This document shows positions 15,421 to 24,267 of a DNA stretch of 41,869 bases, in pieces (within the stretch, counting starts at the first letter, position 1; each line of letters begins with the position of its first letter). The translations under genes were made by a program, and so were the position numbers. Under the pieces are notes generated by a model. It was not told the origin of the DNA, searched no databases, and saw nothing but the letters and a program-made list of their open reading frames with translations. This DNA is from Firmicutes bacterium UBA6226 (GTDB lineage: Bacteria; Bacillota_A; Clostridia; Peptostreptococcales; Acidaminobacteraceae). The DNA lies in NCBI GenBank assembly GCA_002441045.1, contig DJWQ01000128.1:9538-51406 (forward strand), in the 5' to 3' direction.

Positions 15421-17385
15421 ATGTCTGACTTAAAAGATAAAAATACGACGGCAGCGCCATCTGATGTAAATGCAGATGAACTGCTCAGAAAATATGACAA
15501 GGGATCAGATTACCGAGTATTAAGTGGTGTTCAAAATAAGATGATTGTTATTTTGCTTGCTTTGTTCTCATGCTTTCAGCTCTATACTGGAATCTTCGGT
15601 GTACTGGATGCTATGTTACAAAGATCGATACACCTTGCTTTCGGCTTAACATTGGTTTATTTGTTGTATCCATCTTCAAAGAAATTTTCTAGAAGCAAAC
15701 TACATCCTTTAGATGTCTTTTTAGCAGTTTTGGCTGCTGGTGTTTGCCTCTATGTTTTCTTCAACTATAAGCAATTGGTATTGCGTGCTGGCCGAGTAAG
15801 TACAACGGATATGATCGTTGGATTAATAGCCATCTTCTTAGTTTTAGAAGCAGCAAGAAGAGTCATTGGGTGGCCTATGGTCATTATCGCTTGCGTATTT
15901 ATCGCTTATGCATTACTTGGCCCACATATTCCTGGCCCACTTGCGCATAGAGGTGTTAAAGTTAGTAATCTAGTACAGCACTTATATTATACTACTGAAG
16001 GTATCTTTGGTTTACCAATAGGTGTATCATCAACCTTCATATTTATGTTTTTACTATTTGGCGCTTACCTTGGGAAAACCGGTATGGGAGAGTTTTTCAT
16101 CGATATTTCGAACTCAATCGCTGGCAGTGCACCAGGTGGACCTGCTAAAGTTGCTGTAATTTCAAGTGCAACAATGGGAACTCTTTCAGGATCTTCAGTT
16201 GCAAACGTAGTAGGTACTGGTAGTTTTACAATTCCTATGATGAAAAAGTTAGGCTACAAACCTGAATTTGCAGGTGCTGTAGAAGCAACTTCTTCAACAG
16301 GTGGACAATTAATGCCACCAATTATGGGAGCTGCTGCATTCCTTATGGCGGAATTTACCAATATACCTTACGTACAAATTATAGGTGCTGCAGTCATTCC
16401 TGCGTTGCTTTATTATTTCGGTGTATGGGCGGGCGTTCATTACGAAGCTAAAAAACAAGGGTTAAAAGGGTTACCTAAGGATCAAATCCCTAAAGCAAGT
16501 AAGGTGATGAAAGAAAGAGGACACCTCATTCTGCCAATTATCGTTGTAATATACTTACTTGTAAGTGGTTATACGCCAATTAGAGCTGCATTAGGTGCAA
16601 TTTTATCATCAATCTTGGTATCAGCGATAAAAAAAGAGACAAGACTCTCTCTTATGGATATCTTTAATGGTTTGGTAGAAGGTGCAAAAACAGCTTTAAC
16701 TGTTGTTGCGGCTTGTGCGACTGCTGGAATCATTATCGGTGTCGTAACACAAACAGGATTAGGACTTAAAATGGGTTCGTTACTTGTTAGTGCGGCATCA
16801 GGTAAGTTGTTCTTAACACTTATTTTTACTATGGTAACTTCATTAATATTAGGGATTGGAGTACCGACAACTGCAAATTATGTCATCACATCGACAATTG
16901 CTGCTCCGGCATTATTAATGCTGAATGTGCCAATTATTGCTGCTCATATGTTCGCATTTTACTTTGGTATCATCGCAGATGTTACGCCACCTGTTGCATT
17001 AGCTGCGGTAGCTGCATCCGGTGTAGCCAAATCTGAGCCGATGAGAACCGGCATTCAAGCTTCAAGACTTGCAATAGCAGCGTTTATTATCCCTTATATC
17101 TTCGTTTATAGCCCTGAGCTATTATTGGTAAACGTTACGCCACTTTCATTAGTTTTCATCCTCGTGACAGCAATTATCGGTATCATCGCTGTTGCGTCTG
17201 GATTGACAGGTTATTTCCAAACGAAAATGAACGCAGTTGAACGCGTCTTGTTTATCGTAGGTGGTGTAATGATGGTAACAACGCATTTAACTTTTAACCT
17301 TATTGCTGCAGTAGCATTACTTGGTGTAGGCATACTACAGTTTAGAAAAAAAGGTTTACAAAGTGAAGAAGTGTTAAGTGCTTAA
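15421..17385 (+). CDS. TRAP transporter fused permease (4TM + 12TM), TAXI type
   Basis: This 654-residue polytopic protein joins the small DctQ-like part (helices within residues 40-130) to the large DctM-like part. Family motifs include LEAARRVIGWPM, the GTLSGSSVANVVGTG region, SSTGGQLMPPIMGAAAF, GVPTTANYVIT and FGIIADVTPPVALAA. These glycine- and proline-rich re-entrant segments form the substrate and sodium path in TRAP permeases. It works with the TAXI receptor encoded two genes upstream for secondary uptake of an organic acid. AAGGAAGGA lies about 9 bases before the ATG. A perfect 15-bp terminator follows, so it is the last gene of the operon. Confidence 0.95.
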   Translation: MSDLKDKNTTAAPSDVNADELLRKYDKGSDYRVLSGVQNKMIVILLALFSCFQLYTGIFGVLDAMLQRSIHLAFGLTLVYLLYPSSKKFSRSKLHPLDVFLAVLAAGVCLYVFFNYKQLVLRAGRVSTTDMIVGLIAIFLVLEAARRVIGWPMVIIACVFIAYALLGPHIPGPLAHRGVKVSNLVQHLYYTTEGIFGLPIGVSSTFIFMFLLFGAYLGKTGMGEFFIDISNSIAGSAPGGPAKVAVISSATMGTLSGSSVANVVGTGSFTIPMMKKLGYKPEFAGAVEATSSTGGQLMPPIMGAAAFLMAEFTNIPYVQIIGAAVIPALLYYFGVWAGVHYEAKKQGLKGLPKDQIPKASKVMKERGHLILPIIVVIYLLVSGYTPIRAALGAILSSILVSAIKKETRLSLMDIFNGLVEGAKTALTVVAACATAGIIIGVVTQTGLGLKMGSLLVSAASGKLFLTLIFTMVTSLILGIGVPTTANYVITSTIAAPALLMLNVPIIAAHMFAFYFGIIADVTPPVALAAVAASGVAKSEPMRTGIQASRLAIAAFIIPYIFVYSPELLLVNVTPLSLVFILVTAIIGIIAVASGLTGYFQTKMNAVERVLFIVGGVMMVTTHLTFNLIAAVALLGVGILQFRKKGLQSEEVLSA

Positions 17386-17413
17386 TTTAAACGAGAAATT
17401 CCCCTTCTTATAG

Positions 17414-17457
17414 ACAGAGAGTTGACTACCCACAATAGTCAACTCTCTGTATTTTTT
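17414..17457 (+). terminator. Strong intrinsic terminator after the TRAP operon
   Basis: ACAGAGAGTTGACTA (17414-17428) pairs perfectly over 15 bases with TAGTCAACTCTCTGT (17436-17450), with a 7-base loop and then ATTTTTT. Confidence 0.93.
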
Positions 17458-17554
17458 GTAACGATAATTAACGAATCCTTCACATAAGTATAAACTGATT
17501 TTAATCAGGACTTTAAATACCTCTTCTAGAATGTAACTATAGGAGGAACAAATC

Positions 17555-18235
17555 ATGATAAAAACGATTATATTTGATTTTGACGGCACAATTATTGATA
17601 CAAATACATTAATTGAAGAGGGATTAAATCATTTTGCATTAAGATATAGAGGGTCAACTTTAAATAAAAGTGAACATAAGTTACTTGTAGGTAAAACTTT
17701 AGAAGATCAATTGGGATTTATCAGTGAACAACATAAGAACAGTATGTCTGAACAGTTTAAAATATGGTATAAGCATCACCACAATCAAAAGGCAAAGGCT
17801 TTTCCGCAAATGGTGGAATTGATTCATGGATTAAAACAGCTGGGTTATCAAATTGCAATTGTTAGTAACAACAGTACTCAAAGTGTTGAACACGGATTGA
17901 GACACTTAAAGTTAGAGCGTTATTTTGATTATATATTAACTCGTGATCATGTGAAGGAAGTTAAGCCCTCGCCAGAAGGCTTGGAGGTTATACTTACCTT
18001 TACTGAATCTAAACCCGATGAAGCAATTTTTATAGGTGATGCTGCAACAGATGTTTTGGCAGCAAAAGCAGCGGGTTTAAAAAGTGTACTTGTCGGTTGG
18101 AGTCATCTGGATGTGGATGATATCATAAAGTTAGAACCTGATTACGTTATTTCATCAGCACTTCAACTTTTAACGATCATCGAATCAATAAATGAAACAC
18201 AAAAGCAAAGTTATCAAAAAAGAATTGCTGTCTAG
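17555..18235 (+). CDS. HAD-superfamily phosphatase (phosphoglycolate phosphatase/PpaX-like)
   Basis: This 226-residue cytoplasmic hydrolase carries the four HAD motifs: the nucleophile motif DFDGTIIDT (residues 8-16), a Ser/Thr motif in IAIVSNNS, the Lys motif VKPSP, and the Mg-binding FIGDAATDVLAA. The helical cap between motifs 1 and 2 places it with phosphoglycolate phosphatase, pyrophosphatase PpaX and beta-phosphoglucomutase-like enzymes. The substrate cannot be decided. AGGAGG lies just before the ATG. It is flanked by terminators on both sides and appears monocistronic. Its stop codon lies inside the downstream terminator hairpin. Confidence 0.88.
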   Translation: MIKTIIFDFDGTIIDTNTLIEEGLNHFALRYRGSTLNKSEHKLLVGKTLEDQLGFISEQHKNSMSEQFKIWYKHHHNQKAKAFPQMVELIHGLKQLGYQIAIVSNNSTQSVEHGLRHLKLERYFDYILTRDHVKEVKPSPEGLEVILTFTESKPDEAIFIGDAATDVLAAKAAGLKSVLVGWSHLDVDDIIKLEPDYVISSALQLLTIIESINETQKQSYQKRIAV

Positions 18236-18248
18236 CATTTCTTTTTTT
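18221..18248 (+). terminator. Intrinsic terminator overlapping the end of the HAD gene
   Basis: AGAATTGCT (18221-18229) pairs with AGCATTTCT (18234-18242), one mismatch, 4-base loop, then a run of T's. The TAG stop (18233-18235) lies at the loop/stem edge. Confidence 0.6.
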
Positions 18249-18312
18249 ATTTTTTGGAAATTTTCATAAAATTAAAATTTACATATGTATAAATAAATTT
18301 AAAGACTATTAA

Positions 18313-18343
18313 GTGAGACAAATGCCTCACATTTGGGTATAAT
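18313..18343 (+). promoter_or_regulatory. Promoter of the RND operon with an embedded near-palindromic operator
   Basis: A perfect -10 TATAAT (18338-18343) is preceded at 17 bases by GAGACA (18315-18320), a fair -35. The 18-base sequence GTGAGACAAATGCCTCAC (18313-18330) is a palindrome except at two symmetric position pairs, and covers the -35 and most of the spacer. A repressor bound there would block RNA polymerase. A drug-responsive TetR- or MarR-type repressor is a guess, as none is encoded nearby. Confidence 0.6.
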
Positions 18344-18373
18344 AGAGGATATGAAATTAAGTGGAGGACAGAA

Positions 18374-19246
18374 ATGAGTAAATTAAAGGGGTTAAAAATT
18401 ATAGGTCTTTGTTTGTTGGCATCAGTAGTTTTATCAGCCTGTCAAGCCAATGATTCACCTAAAGCGATAGATAAGGTTAAACAAGTTACAGTCGTAACAT
18501 TAGAAGAAACCGCTTATAGAGAAACATTGGTATATGATGCAGCAGTAAGTGCGGATCAAATCACGCCATTAAACCCAAGCCGTGATGGTGAAGTCGAGAC
18601 CATATATAAGCAGACTGATGATATGGTTAAAGCTGGTGATAAGTTGCTTACGCTAAAAGCTTATGTTCAGGGCGAGAAAAATTTAGATATTTTTGCGCCT
18701 TACGATGGCTATATTGCAAGTATACTAACGAGTGAAGGCAATCTGGTTTCATCTGCATATCCTGCGATAATTGTAAGAACTAGTACCCAGAATTTGAAGT
18801 TTGCTATTACTCTCGATGATGTAAAAAAAGTTCAAAAATACGGAGAACCTCAAGTTGAGATTCAAGCAAATGGCAAAACATATGAAGGCAAATTTAAACA
18901 GCTAAGTCAACTCCCAGACAGTACTTCACTAATGTACCCAATTGAGCTATCTATAAATGATAGTGATCAACTTCAGATCGGCGAAATTGTAAAAGTCAAT
19001 CTCTTGCTATCAAGAGTAAATGGTGTTTGGTTGCCAATACCTTACATTCAAAATGATGGTGATGATTTTGTTTATATTGTAAATAGCGATTCTAGAGTAG
19101 AACGAAGAAATATCGTTTTAATGGAAGTTTACAATGAATTGGTACATGTCACAGGGTTAAATGATGGTGATCGAGTCATTACAATTGGAAATGCCTTTGT
19201 AAAAGAAGGACAACTGGTTAATGCTAGGGAGGCAACCAATGAATAG
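18374..19246 (+). CDS. RND efflux adaptor lipoprotein (membrane fusion protein family)
   Basis: This 290-residue protein has a lipoprotein signal ending in the lipobox VLSAC, so it should be anchored on the outer face of the cytoplasmic membrane. It shows the adaptor layout of HlyD/AcrA-type proteins in short form: a biotinyl-lipoyl-like half at DGEVETIYKQTDDMVKAGDK and the second half at IFAPYDGYIASILTSEGNLV, then beta-barrel and membrane-proximal parts (LIVPIPYIQ-like segment VWLPIPYIQ, then NDGDRVITIG). The long coiled-coil hairpin of outer-membrane-docking adaptors is absent, which fits a monoderm cell without TolC. Its last 8 bases overlap the RND pump gene. GGAGG precedes the ATG. Confidence 0.87.
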   Translation: MSKLKGLKIIGLCLLASVVLSACQANDSPKAIDKVKQVTVVTLEETAYRETLVYDAAVSADQITPLNPSRDGEVETIYKQTDDMVKAGDKLLTLKAYVQGEKNLDIFAPYDGYIASILTSEGNLVSSAYPAIIVRTSTQNLKFAITLDDVKKVQKYGEPQVEIQANGKTYEGKFKQLSQLPDSTSLMYPIELSINDSDQLQIGEIVKVNLLLSRVNGVWLPIPYIQNDGDDFVYIVNSDSRVERRNIVLMEVYNELVHVTGLNDGDRVITIGNAFVKEGQLVNAREATNE

Positions 19247-22200
19247 ATTAATAAAGGCTGCTATTACAGAGAGAAAAGTCACTTTTCTCTTGGCGATTAT
19301 GATCTTTTTTTATGGTATGTATTCTTATTACTTCATCCCCAAACAAGAAAATCCAGATACCTCTAGTCCCGCCGCTCAGATTGTAACCATTTATCCAGGA
19401 GCGACAGCAAAAGAGGTTGAAGAACAGGTAACCATAAAAATTGAAGATGAGCTTTCAGCACTAGATGGTATAGAAAACATCGTATCTTACTCAAATCCAA
19501 ATGTGTCAGTCGTCATCGTTACATTGAACTATGAGGTTGATTATGATGAACAATGGGCAAGAATGCGTGTTTTGTTAGACAAAATTAAGCCCAACCTACC
19601 ATCAAACGTCTATGATTACCAAATCGAGACCGAGTTAACAAAGTCGGCTGGTATAATTTTGAGTTTATCTGGTGAAAACTATACCTATGAACAGCTTGCC
19701 ACTTATGCAAATACATTTAAGTCTGAGTTAAGCTCAGTTGACGGTGTCTCTAGAGTTTATGTTGAAGGTGCACCAGATAAAGAGTTACAAATTAAACTTC
19801 ATTTGGATCAGTTAAATCAATTACCTTTATCTATCAAGGATATTTTTGATTTGATTTCAGCTCAGACAGTAAATATCCCAGTTGGTGAGCTAGAAACGTC
19901 ATACGGCTCAATAGGTGTAAAACACAACTTACAAAATGATCAAAAATCTGCATATGAATCTATGATTGTATATGGTTCTTCTGAATCAGGTAGTATGATC
20001 AAGTTAAGCGATATTTCAGATATTGAAATGGGCTATGCAAATAATCAGCACAGCTATAAGCATGGAGAAGACAACGCAGTACTCGTTACAGTTTATTTTG
20101 ATGCTAACCAAAATGTTATCCTTGTTGGGGATGATGTTCGCTCGGTGATAGATGAGGAAAAAGAAAAGTTTCCGGCGGAATTACATGTGAATGAAGTTCT
20201 TTTTCAACCTGAAGAAGTTAGTCGATCAATTGATGGTTTTTTAATGAACTTACTTCAAGGGATTGGATTTGTCGTTATCGTCGTATTAATCGGCATGGGC
20301 TTTAGAAATGCATTTGTTGTTTCTATAGCAATTCCATTGTCAGTTACAATGACTGTAGTTATGATGAAACTAATTGGTGTAGACATTCAACAAATGTCAA
20401 TAGCTGCATTAATCATCGCCCTTGGGATGCTCGTTGACAACTCAATCGTTATTAGTGATGCCATTCAATTAAAACTCAATGAAGGATTGCCTATATCAGA
20501 AGCGTGCTATGAAGGTACTGTAGAACAAGCGACACCAGTATTGACTTCAACTTTGACAACGGTTGTGGCATTTGCACCATTAATAATATTGCCAGGTGAA
20601 GCTGGCGAATTTGCAAAATCTTTACCACAGGTTGTTATTATCGCTTTAATAGCATCTTATATAGTAGCGATGCTTGTTACTCCTGCACTTGCAAGTCTTG
20701 TTTTTAAAGCTAATAGAACTTCACAATATGAAAAGCATAGATTGAGAAGATTATTTGAATATGGATTAAAAGGTTCAATGCGTCTACCCAAATTTTCACT
20801 ATTTATTATCCTGATAATTTTAGCTGCAACAGTTTATGGCGCAACCTTTTTATCAATTGAATTGTTCCCTTATACGGACAAAGATCTAATTTATATTGAT
20901 GTTTTTTCGGAAAAGAAAGGTGATTTAGAATATACACAATCACTCTCAGAAGAATTGTACGCTATTTTAGATCAAGAAGAAGGCATAACGGATATCAATT
21001 CGTCTATAGGTGGTGGATTTCCTAAATTTTACCTCACAGTGGGAGTTAGACCTGAATCAGCAGATTACACGCAAACATTAATAACTTTCGATCTGAGCCA
21101 AACTGAGGGCTATAACAGCAGAGAAGACTTCGCTTATCATCTGCAAACACTTTTAGATGAACAACTTAAGGGTGGATTTGCTACAGTTAGTTTATTAGAA
21201 ATCAATCAACCAGGACCGTCGTTAGATATTCGCGTCTCAGGTGACTCTTTAGAGGAGGTAAGATCGGTTTCTGATGATATCTATGGGGCACTACTATCTC
21301 GTGAAGAAACAATCAACGTCCAGACCGATAGTGCAAGTTATCGCTATCAATATCTTTTAGATGAAGACTTATCTAAGATGAGTCAGTTCGGTTTAAATGC
21401 TTATGATGTTCAACTTCAAACTGCTTTAGCGGTCAATGGTATGACGGTAGCAAACCTACCTTCTGATAAACCCATAACAGTTGTACTAACAGGTGATATC
21501 AACTCTATCACTGATTTAGAGAATTTTTCAATAAAATCGAGTGCAACAGGTGAAAAAACACTTTTAAAACAGTTTGCGGACATTTCACTTAAGAGTGAGC
21601 TCAATACGATAAAGCGATATAATAGGCAGCCTACTGTATCGGTTAGTGCAAATGTAACGCCTGGATATTCGGTAGGAACCCTACAAGGATGGGTACAAGA
21701 CTCATTGATTCCTTCGTTAGATACAGAAGGTGTTCAGATTAGTTATGGTGGTGACCAAGAGATCTTTGATAAATACATCTCTGGTTTACTTGGGGCTGCT
21801 GGGGTGGCAGTTGTGATTATCTATATCATACTTTTGATACAGTTTAACTCCTTACAACAGCCTTTGATTATATTAATGACAGTACCTTTATCAGTAGTTG
21901 GATCAGTAGTTGCTCTCCTTATTTTTAATCAAAGTGTTACGTTTACTGTAGGTTTAGGGGTCGCTAGTTTAATCGGTGTCGTCGTCAATAATGCCATACT
22001 ATTAATCGAATACATTAATAGAGAACGAAAAATGGCACATGATGTCTACAATTCATGTTTGAACTCAGTTGGCAGAAGATTTAGACCTATTATGCTCAGT
22101 ACCATAACAACGGTTATTGGACTTGTACCAATGGCACTTTCAGGGAGTTCATTCTTTAGTCCGATGGCAATGGCTTTAATGGGCGGTTTAATTGTTTCGA

Positions 22201-22289
22201 CGCTTCTAACCTTAATTGTAATTCCACTGATTTATTATCAATTGCACAAACGAGAAGATTTTATCAAAGAAGATAAAATTACTTCTTGA
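19239..22289 (+). CDS. RND-family efflux transporter (AcrB/HAE-like)
   Basis: This 1016-residue proton-driven pump has the RND layout: helix 1 near residues 10-28, a first large outer loop, helices 2-6, a second large outer loop, and helices 8-12. Recognisable motifs are YPGATAKEVEEQVT in the first porter region, ALGMLVDNSIVISDAI in helix 4 (containing one Asp of the proton relay, where AcrB has DD), and GVVVNNAILLIEY in helix 10. I start at ATG 19239, which has GGGAGG 6 bases upstream and overlaps the adaptor stop codon; an in-frame ATG at 19221 lacks such a site. It may export drugs, lipids or peptides; the closest functional group may be SwrC/YerP-type pumps of Firmicutes. Confidence 0.93.
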   Translation: MNRLIKAAITERKVTFLLAIMIFFYGMYSYYFIPKQENPDTSSPAAQIVTIYPGATAKEVEEQVTIKIEDELSALDGIENIVSYSNPNVSVVIVTLNYEVDYDEQWARMRVLLDKIKPNLPSNVYDYQIETELTKSAGIILSLSGENYTYEQLATYANTFKSELSSVDGVSRVYVEGAPDKELQIKLHLDQLNQLPLSIKDIFDLISAQTVNIPVGELETSYGSIGVKHNLQNDQKSAYESMIVYGSSESGSMIKLSDISDIEMGYANNQHSYKHGEDNAVLVTVYFDANQNVILVGDDVRSVIDEEKEKFPAELHVNEVLFQPEEVSRSIDGFLMNLLQGIGFVVIVVLIGMGFRNAFVVSIAIPLSVTMTVVMMKLIGVDIQQMSIAALIIALGMLVDNSIVISDAIQLKLNEGLPISEACYEGTVEQATPVLTSTLTTVVAFAPLIILPGEAGEFAKSLPQVVIIALIASYIVAMLVTPALASLVFKANRTSQYEKHRLRRLFEYGLKGSMRLPKFSLFIILIILAATVYGATFLSIELFPYTDKDLIYIDVFSEKKGDLEYTQSLSEELYAILDQEEGITDINSSIGGGFPKFYLTVGVRPESADYTQTLITFDLSQTEGYNSREDFAYHLQTLLDEQLKGGFATVSLLEINQPGPSLDIRVSGDSLEEVRSVSDDIYGALLSREETINVQTDSASYRYQYLLDEDLSKMSQFGLNAYDVQLQTALAVNGMTVANLPSDKPITVVLTGDINSITDLENFSIKSSATGEKTLLKQFADISLKSELNTIKRYNRQPTVSVSANVTPGYSVGTLQGWVQDSLIPSLDTEGVQISYGGDQEIFDKYISGLLGAAGVAVVIIYIILLIQFNSLQQPLIILMTVPLSVVGSVVALLIFNQSVTFTVGLGVASLIGVVVNNAILLIEYINRERKMAHDVYNSCLNSVGRRFRPIMLSTITTVIGLVPMALSGSSFFSPMAMALMGGLIVSTLLTLIVIPLIYYQLHKREDFIKEDKITS

Positions 22290-22323
22290 TTGGAGCTTTA
22301 GAATATGTTAAACTCCAAATGTA

Positions 22324-22339
22324 CCCCCTGCCTAGGGGG
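22324..22339 (+). promoter_or_regulatory. C5/G5 inverted repeat, candidate CsoR/CstR-type operator
   Basis: CCCCCT (22324-22329) and AGGGGG (22334-22339) are exact inverted copies around GCCT, with TA before the C run. It lies 14 bases before the rhodanese start and overlaps the region just ahead of its GGAGG. CsoR-family repressors, including the persulfide sensor CstR, bind TACCCC-type sites, and CstR controls rhodanese genes in other Firmicutes. No T run follows, so it is not a terminator. Confidence 0.5.
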
Positions 22340-22353
22340 ATGGAGGTTGAATA

Positions 22354-22716
22354 ATGGAAATACTAATCGGATTAACGGTACTGTATATATTATTTGTTGT
22401 TTATAACAAATTAACAGCGCCAAAGGTAAACCATGTTAATGGTCGTCAATTAACTGAAATGTTAGAAGACAAAAAAACTAAGAGACAATATATTGACGTA
22501 CGAACAACTGGTGAATTTAGCTCAAGAAAAATTAAAGGATTTAAAAACATTCCTTTGGATCAATTGTCAAAGAGAAAAAATGAAATTGACCCAGAAATGG
22601 AAGTGGTTGTAATGTGTGCTTCTGGTAGCAGAAGTATGAGAGCTGTTAAGATACTCAATAAAATGGGATATAAGAATTTAACAAACGTTAAAGGTGGAAT
22701 CTCATCCGTTCATTAA
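22354..22716 (+). CDS. Membrane-anchored rhodanese-domain protein
   Basis: This 120-residue protein has one N-terminal membrane helix (residues 2-17) and a single rhodanese domain. The active-site loop is CASGSRSMRAV, with Cys near residue 90 as the sulfur carrier; the domain opens with QYIDVRTTGEFSSRKIKGFKNIPLDQL. It could handle sulfane sulfur (persulfide) at the membrane or act in redox signalling. GGAGG stands 7 bases before the ATG. A terminator follows. The C5/G5 inverted repeat upstream suggests control by a CsoR/CstR-like repressor, which fits a sulfur function but is an inference. Confidence 0.9.
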   Translation: MEILIGLTVLYILFVVYNKLTAPKVNHVNGRQLTEMLEDKKTKRQYIDVRTTGEFSSRKIKGFKNIPLDQLSKRKNEIDPEMEVVVMCASGSRSMRAVKILNKMGYKNLTNVKGGISSVH

Positions 22717-22767
22717 ATGAGTAATTAAGGTGTCTTATATTTTGAGTTGTATAATTATGTGTGTTAA

Positions 22768-22801
22768 AATCCAGTCTCTCAACAAAGAGATTGGATTTTT
22801 T
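22768..22801 (+). terminator. Intrinsic terminator after the rhodanese gene
   Basis: AATCCAGTCTCT (22768-22779) pairs with AGAGATTGGATT (22786-22797), one G-T pair, 6-base loop, then TTTT. Confidence 0.85.
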
Positions 22802-22850
22802 ATTTAGCAGCAAAGAAATGCACATATTTATTAGTTTTATAAATTATTTA

Positions 22851-22879
22851 TTGATGAACCATGGTAATTCATATATTAT
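22851..22879 (+). promoter_or_regulatory. Probable promoter of the GltD-like gene
   Basis: TTGATG (22851-22856) and TATTAT (22874-22879) are 17 bases apart. An ATGAA/TTCAT inverted repeat (22853-22857 and 22868-22872) lies across the spacer and could be an operator. The leader to the ATG is about 50 bases. Confidence 0.5.
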
Positions 22880-22934
22880 AGGTCTATTATCACTTTTTCT
22901 TGAATGAGTAGTTGAAATTAAGGAGTTAAGTCGT

Positions 22935-24257
22935 ATGAGAAATGAAGAAATGTTAGAAATAGCCAATTCGTGCATTGGATGTAAAACGGCTAAGTGCCAA
23001 CTAGGATGCCCTATTAATACGCCAATACCTCGAGTAATCGATCTTTACAAGGCAGATAAAATTAAAGAAGCTGGTAAGCTTCTATTTGATAATAATCCAC
23101 TTTCGTTAATTTGTTCTTTGGTATGTGTACATGAAGAACAATGCTTTGGAAATTGTATTTTAAACAAAAAAGGAACTCCAGTAGAGTTCTATAAAATAGA
23201 AAAAGAGATTTCTGAAGCGTACTTAAAAAATACGAAGTTAAGCAAAGGACAAAACAAACTAGGTAGAATCGCAATTATTGGAGGTGGCCCAGCGGGGATT
23301 ACGATTTCATTTATTCTTGCCAGTTATGGGTATGATATTACTTTATTTGAAGCTCACAATCGAATAGGGGGTGTTTTACGTTATGGTATACCTGAGTACC
23401 GTCTACCTAATTATCAAGTAGATTTGATCGAATCAAAGCTTATAGAGGTGGGCGTTAAAATCAGACCGAATACTTTAATTGGTCCAGTCATTACACTTGA
23501 TCGTTTGCTTGAGGATGGTTATAAAGCCGTGTTTATTGGAACTGGCGTATGGAATCCTAAGCCACTTACAATAAAGGGTGAGACACTTGGCAATGTCCAT
23601 TATGCGATCGATTATCTTAAATCACCAGAAACGTATCACATGGGTAAAATTGTGACTGTAATTGGCGCAGGGAATGTTGCTCTTGATGCGGCGAGAAGTG
23701 CAATGAGACATGGTGCTGAAAAAGTGACCATCGTTTACAGAAAAGGCTTTGAAGATATGCCTGCCACTGAGATAGAGATTCGAGACGCACTTGATGATGG
23801 GATCAGTTTCGAATTATATAAATTTCCTGTAGAAATTCGAGAGAATGGTATTGTCGTTGGGAAGATGACAAGACATAATGAAGATAATAATATGAGTTAT
23901 GAAGCCGACGCAAATCAAACCTCATTTATTGCTTCAGATTCGACGATAATTGCGATAAGTCAAACTGCGAGAAACAATATCGTTAGAAGTACAAATGAAC
24001 TTAATACCTCACAAATGGGGTTACTCATCACGGATAAAGAGGGAAGAACCACAAAACCGGGGACCTTTGCATCAGGAGACGTCGTCACTGGTGCTAAAAC
24101 GGTTGTTGAGGCAATCGCCCATGCTAAAGTCGTTGCAGAAACAATGCATCAATATTGCATGTCTCTAAATACATGCATCTTAGACTTTTGCGAAGACGAT
24201 TCCTGTTCAGAGGATGTCGTATCAAAATGTAGAGAACAATGGTATTTTGAAGGATAG
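22935..24257 (+). CDS. GltD-like NAD(P)-dependent Fe-S flavin oxidoreductase
   Basis: This 440-residue protein resembles the glutamate synthase small subunit and related electron-transfer proteins. The N-terminal part carries two Cys groups for 4Fe-4S clusters: C13, C16, C21, C25 and C60, C64, C70, C74. An FAD Rossmann motif follows (AIIGGGPAGI near 116-125), then an NAD(P)-binding motif (VIGAGNVALDAARSA) and a closing FAD motif (GTFASGDVVTGAKTVVEAIAHAK). No GltB large subunit gene is adjacent, so it may serve another partner. The last 30 residues add four more Cys (CILDFCEDDSC and a later C), which is not usual in GltD. It is convergent with an ANTAR regulator gene 10 bases away. An AAGGAG site precedes the ATG. 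Confidence 0.88.
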   Translation: MRNEEMLEIANSCIGCKTAKCQLGCPINTPIPRVIDLYKADKIKEAGKLLFDNNPLSLICSLVCVHEEQCFGNCILNKKGTPVEFYKIEKEISEAYLKNTKLSKGQNKLGRIAIIGGGPAGITISFILASYGYDITLFEAHNRIGGVLRYGIPEYRLPNYQVDLIESKLIEVGVKIRPNTLIGPVITLDRLLEDGYKAVFIGTGVWNPKPLTIKGETLGNVHYAIDYLKSPETYHMGKIVTVIGAGNVALDAARSAMRHGAEKVTIVYRKGFEDMPATEIEIRDALDDGISFELYKFPVEIRENGIVVGKMTRHNEDNNMSYEADANQTSFIASDSTIIAISQTARNNIVRSTNELNTSQMGLLITDKEGRTTKPGTFASGDVVTGAKTVVEAIAHAKVVAETMHQYCMSLNTCILDFCEDDSCSEDVVSKCREQWYFEG

Positions 24258-24267
24258 AAGAAGTAGC

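Noticed and set aside
18313..18330. Near-palindrome as a terminator of the HAD gene
   Set aside because: No T run follows, it lies 80 bases past the gene's own terminator, and it sits on a good promoter.
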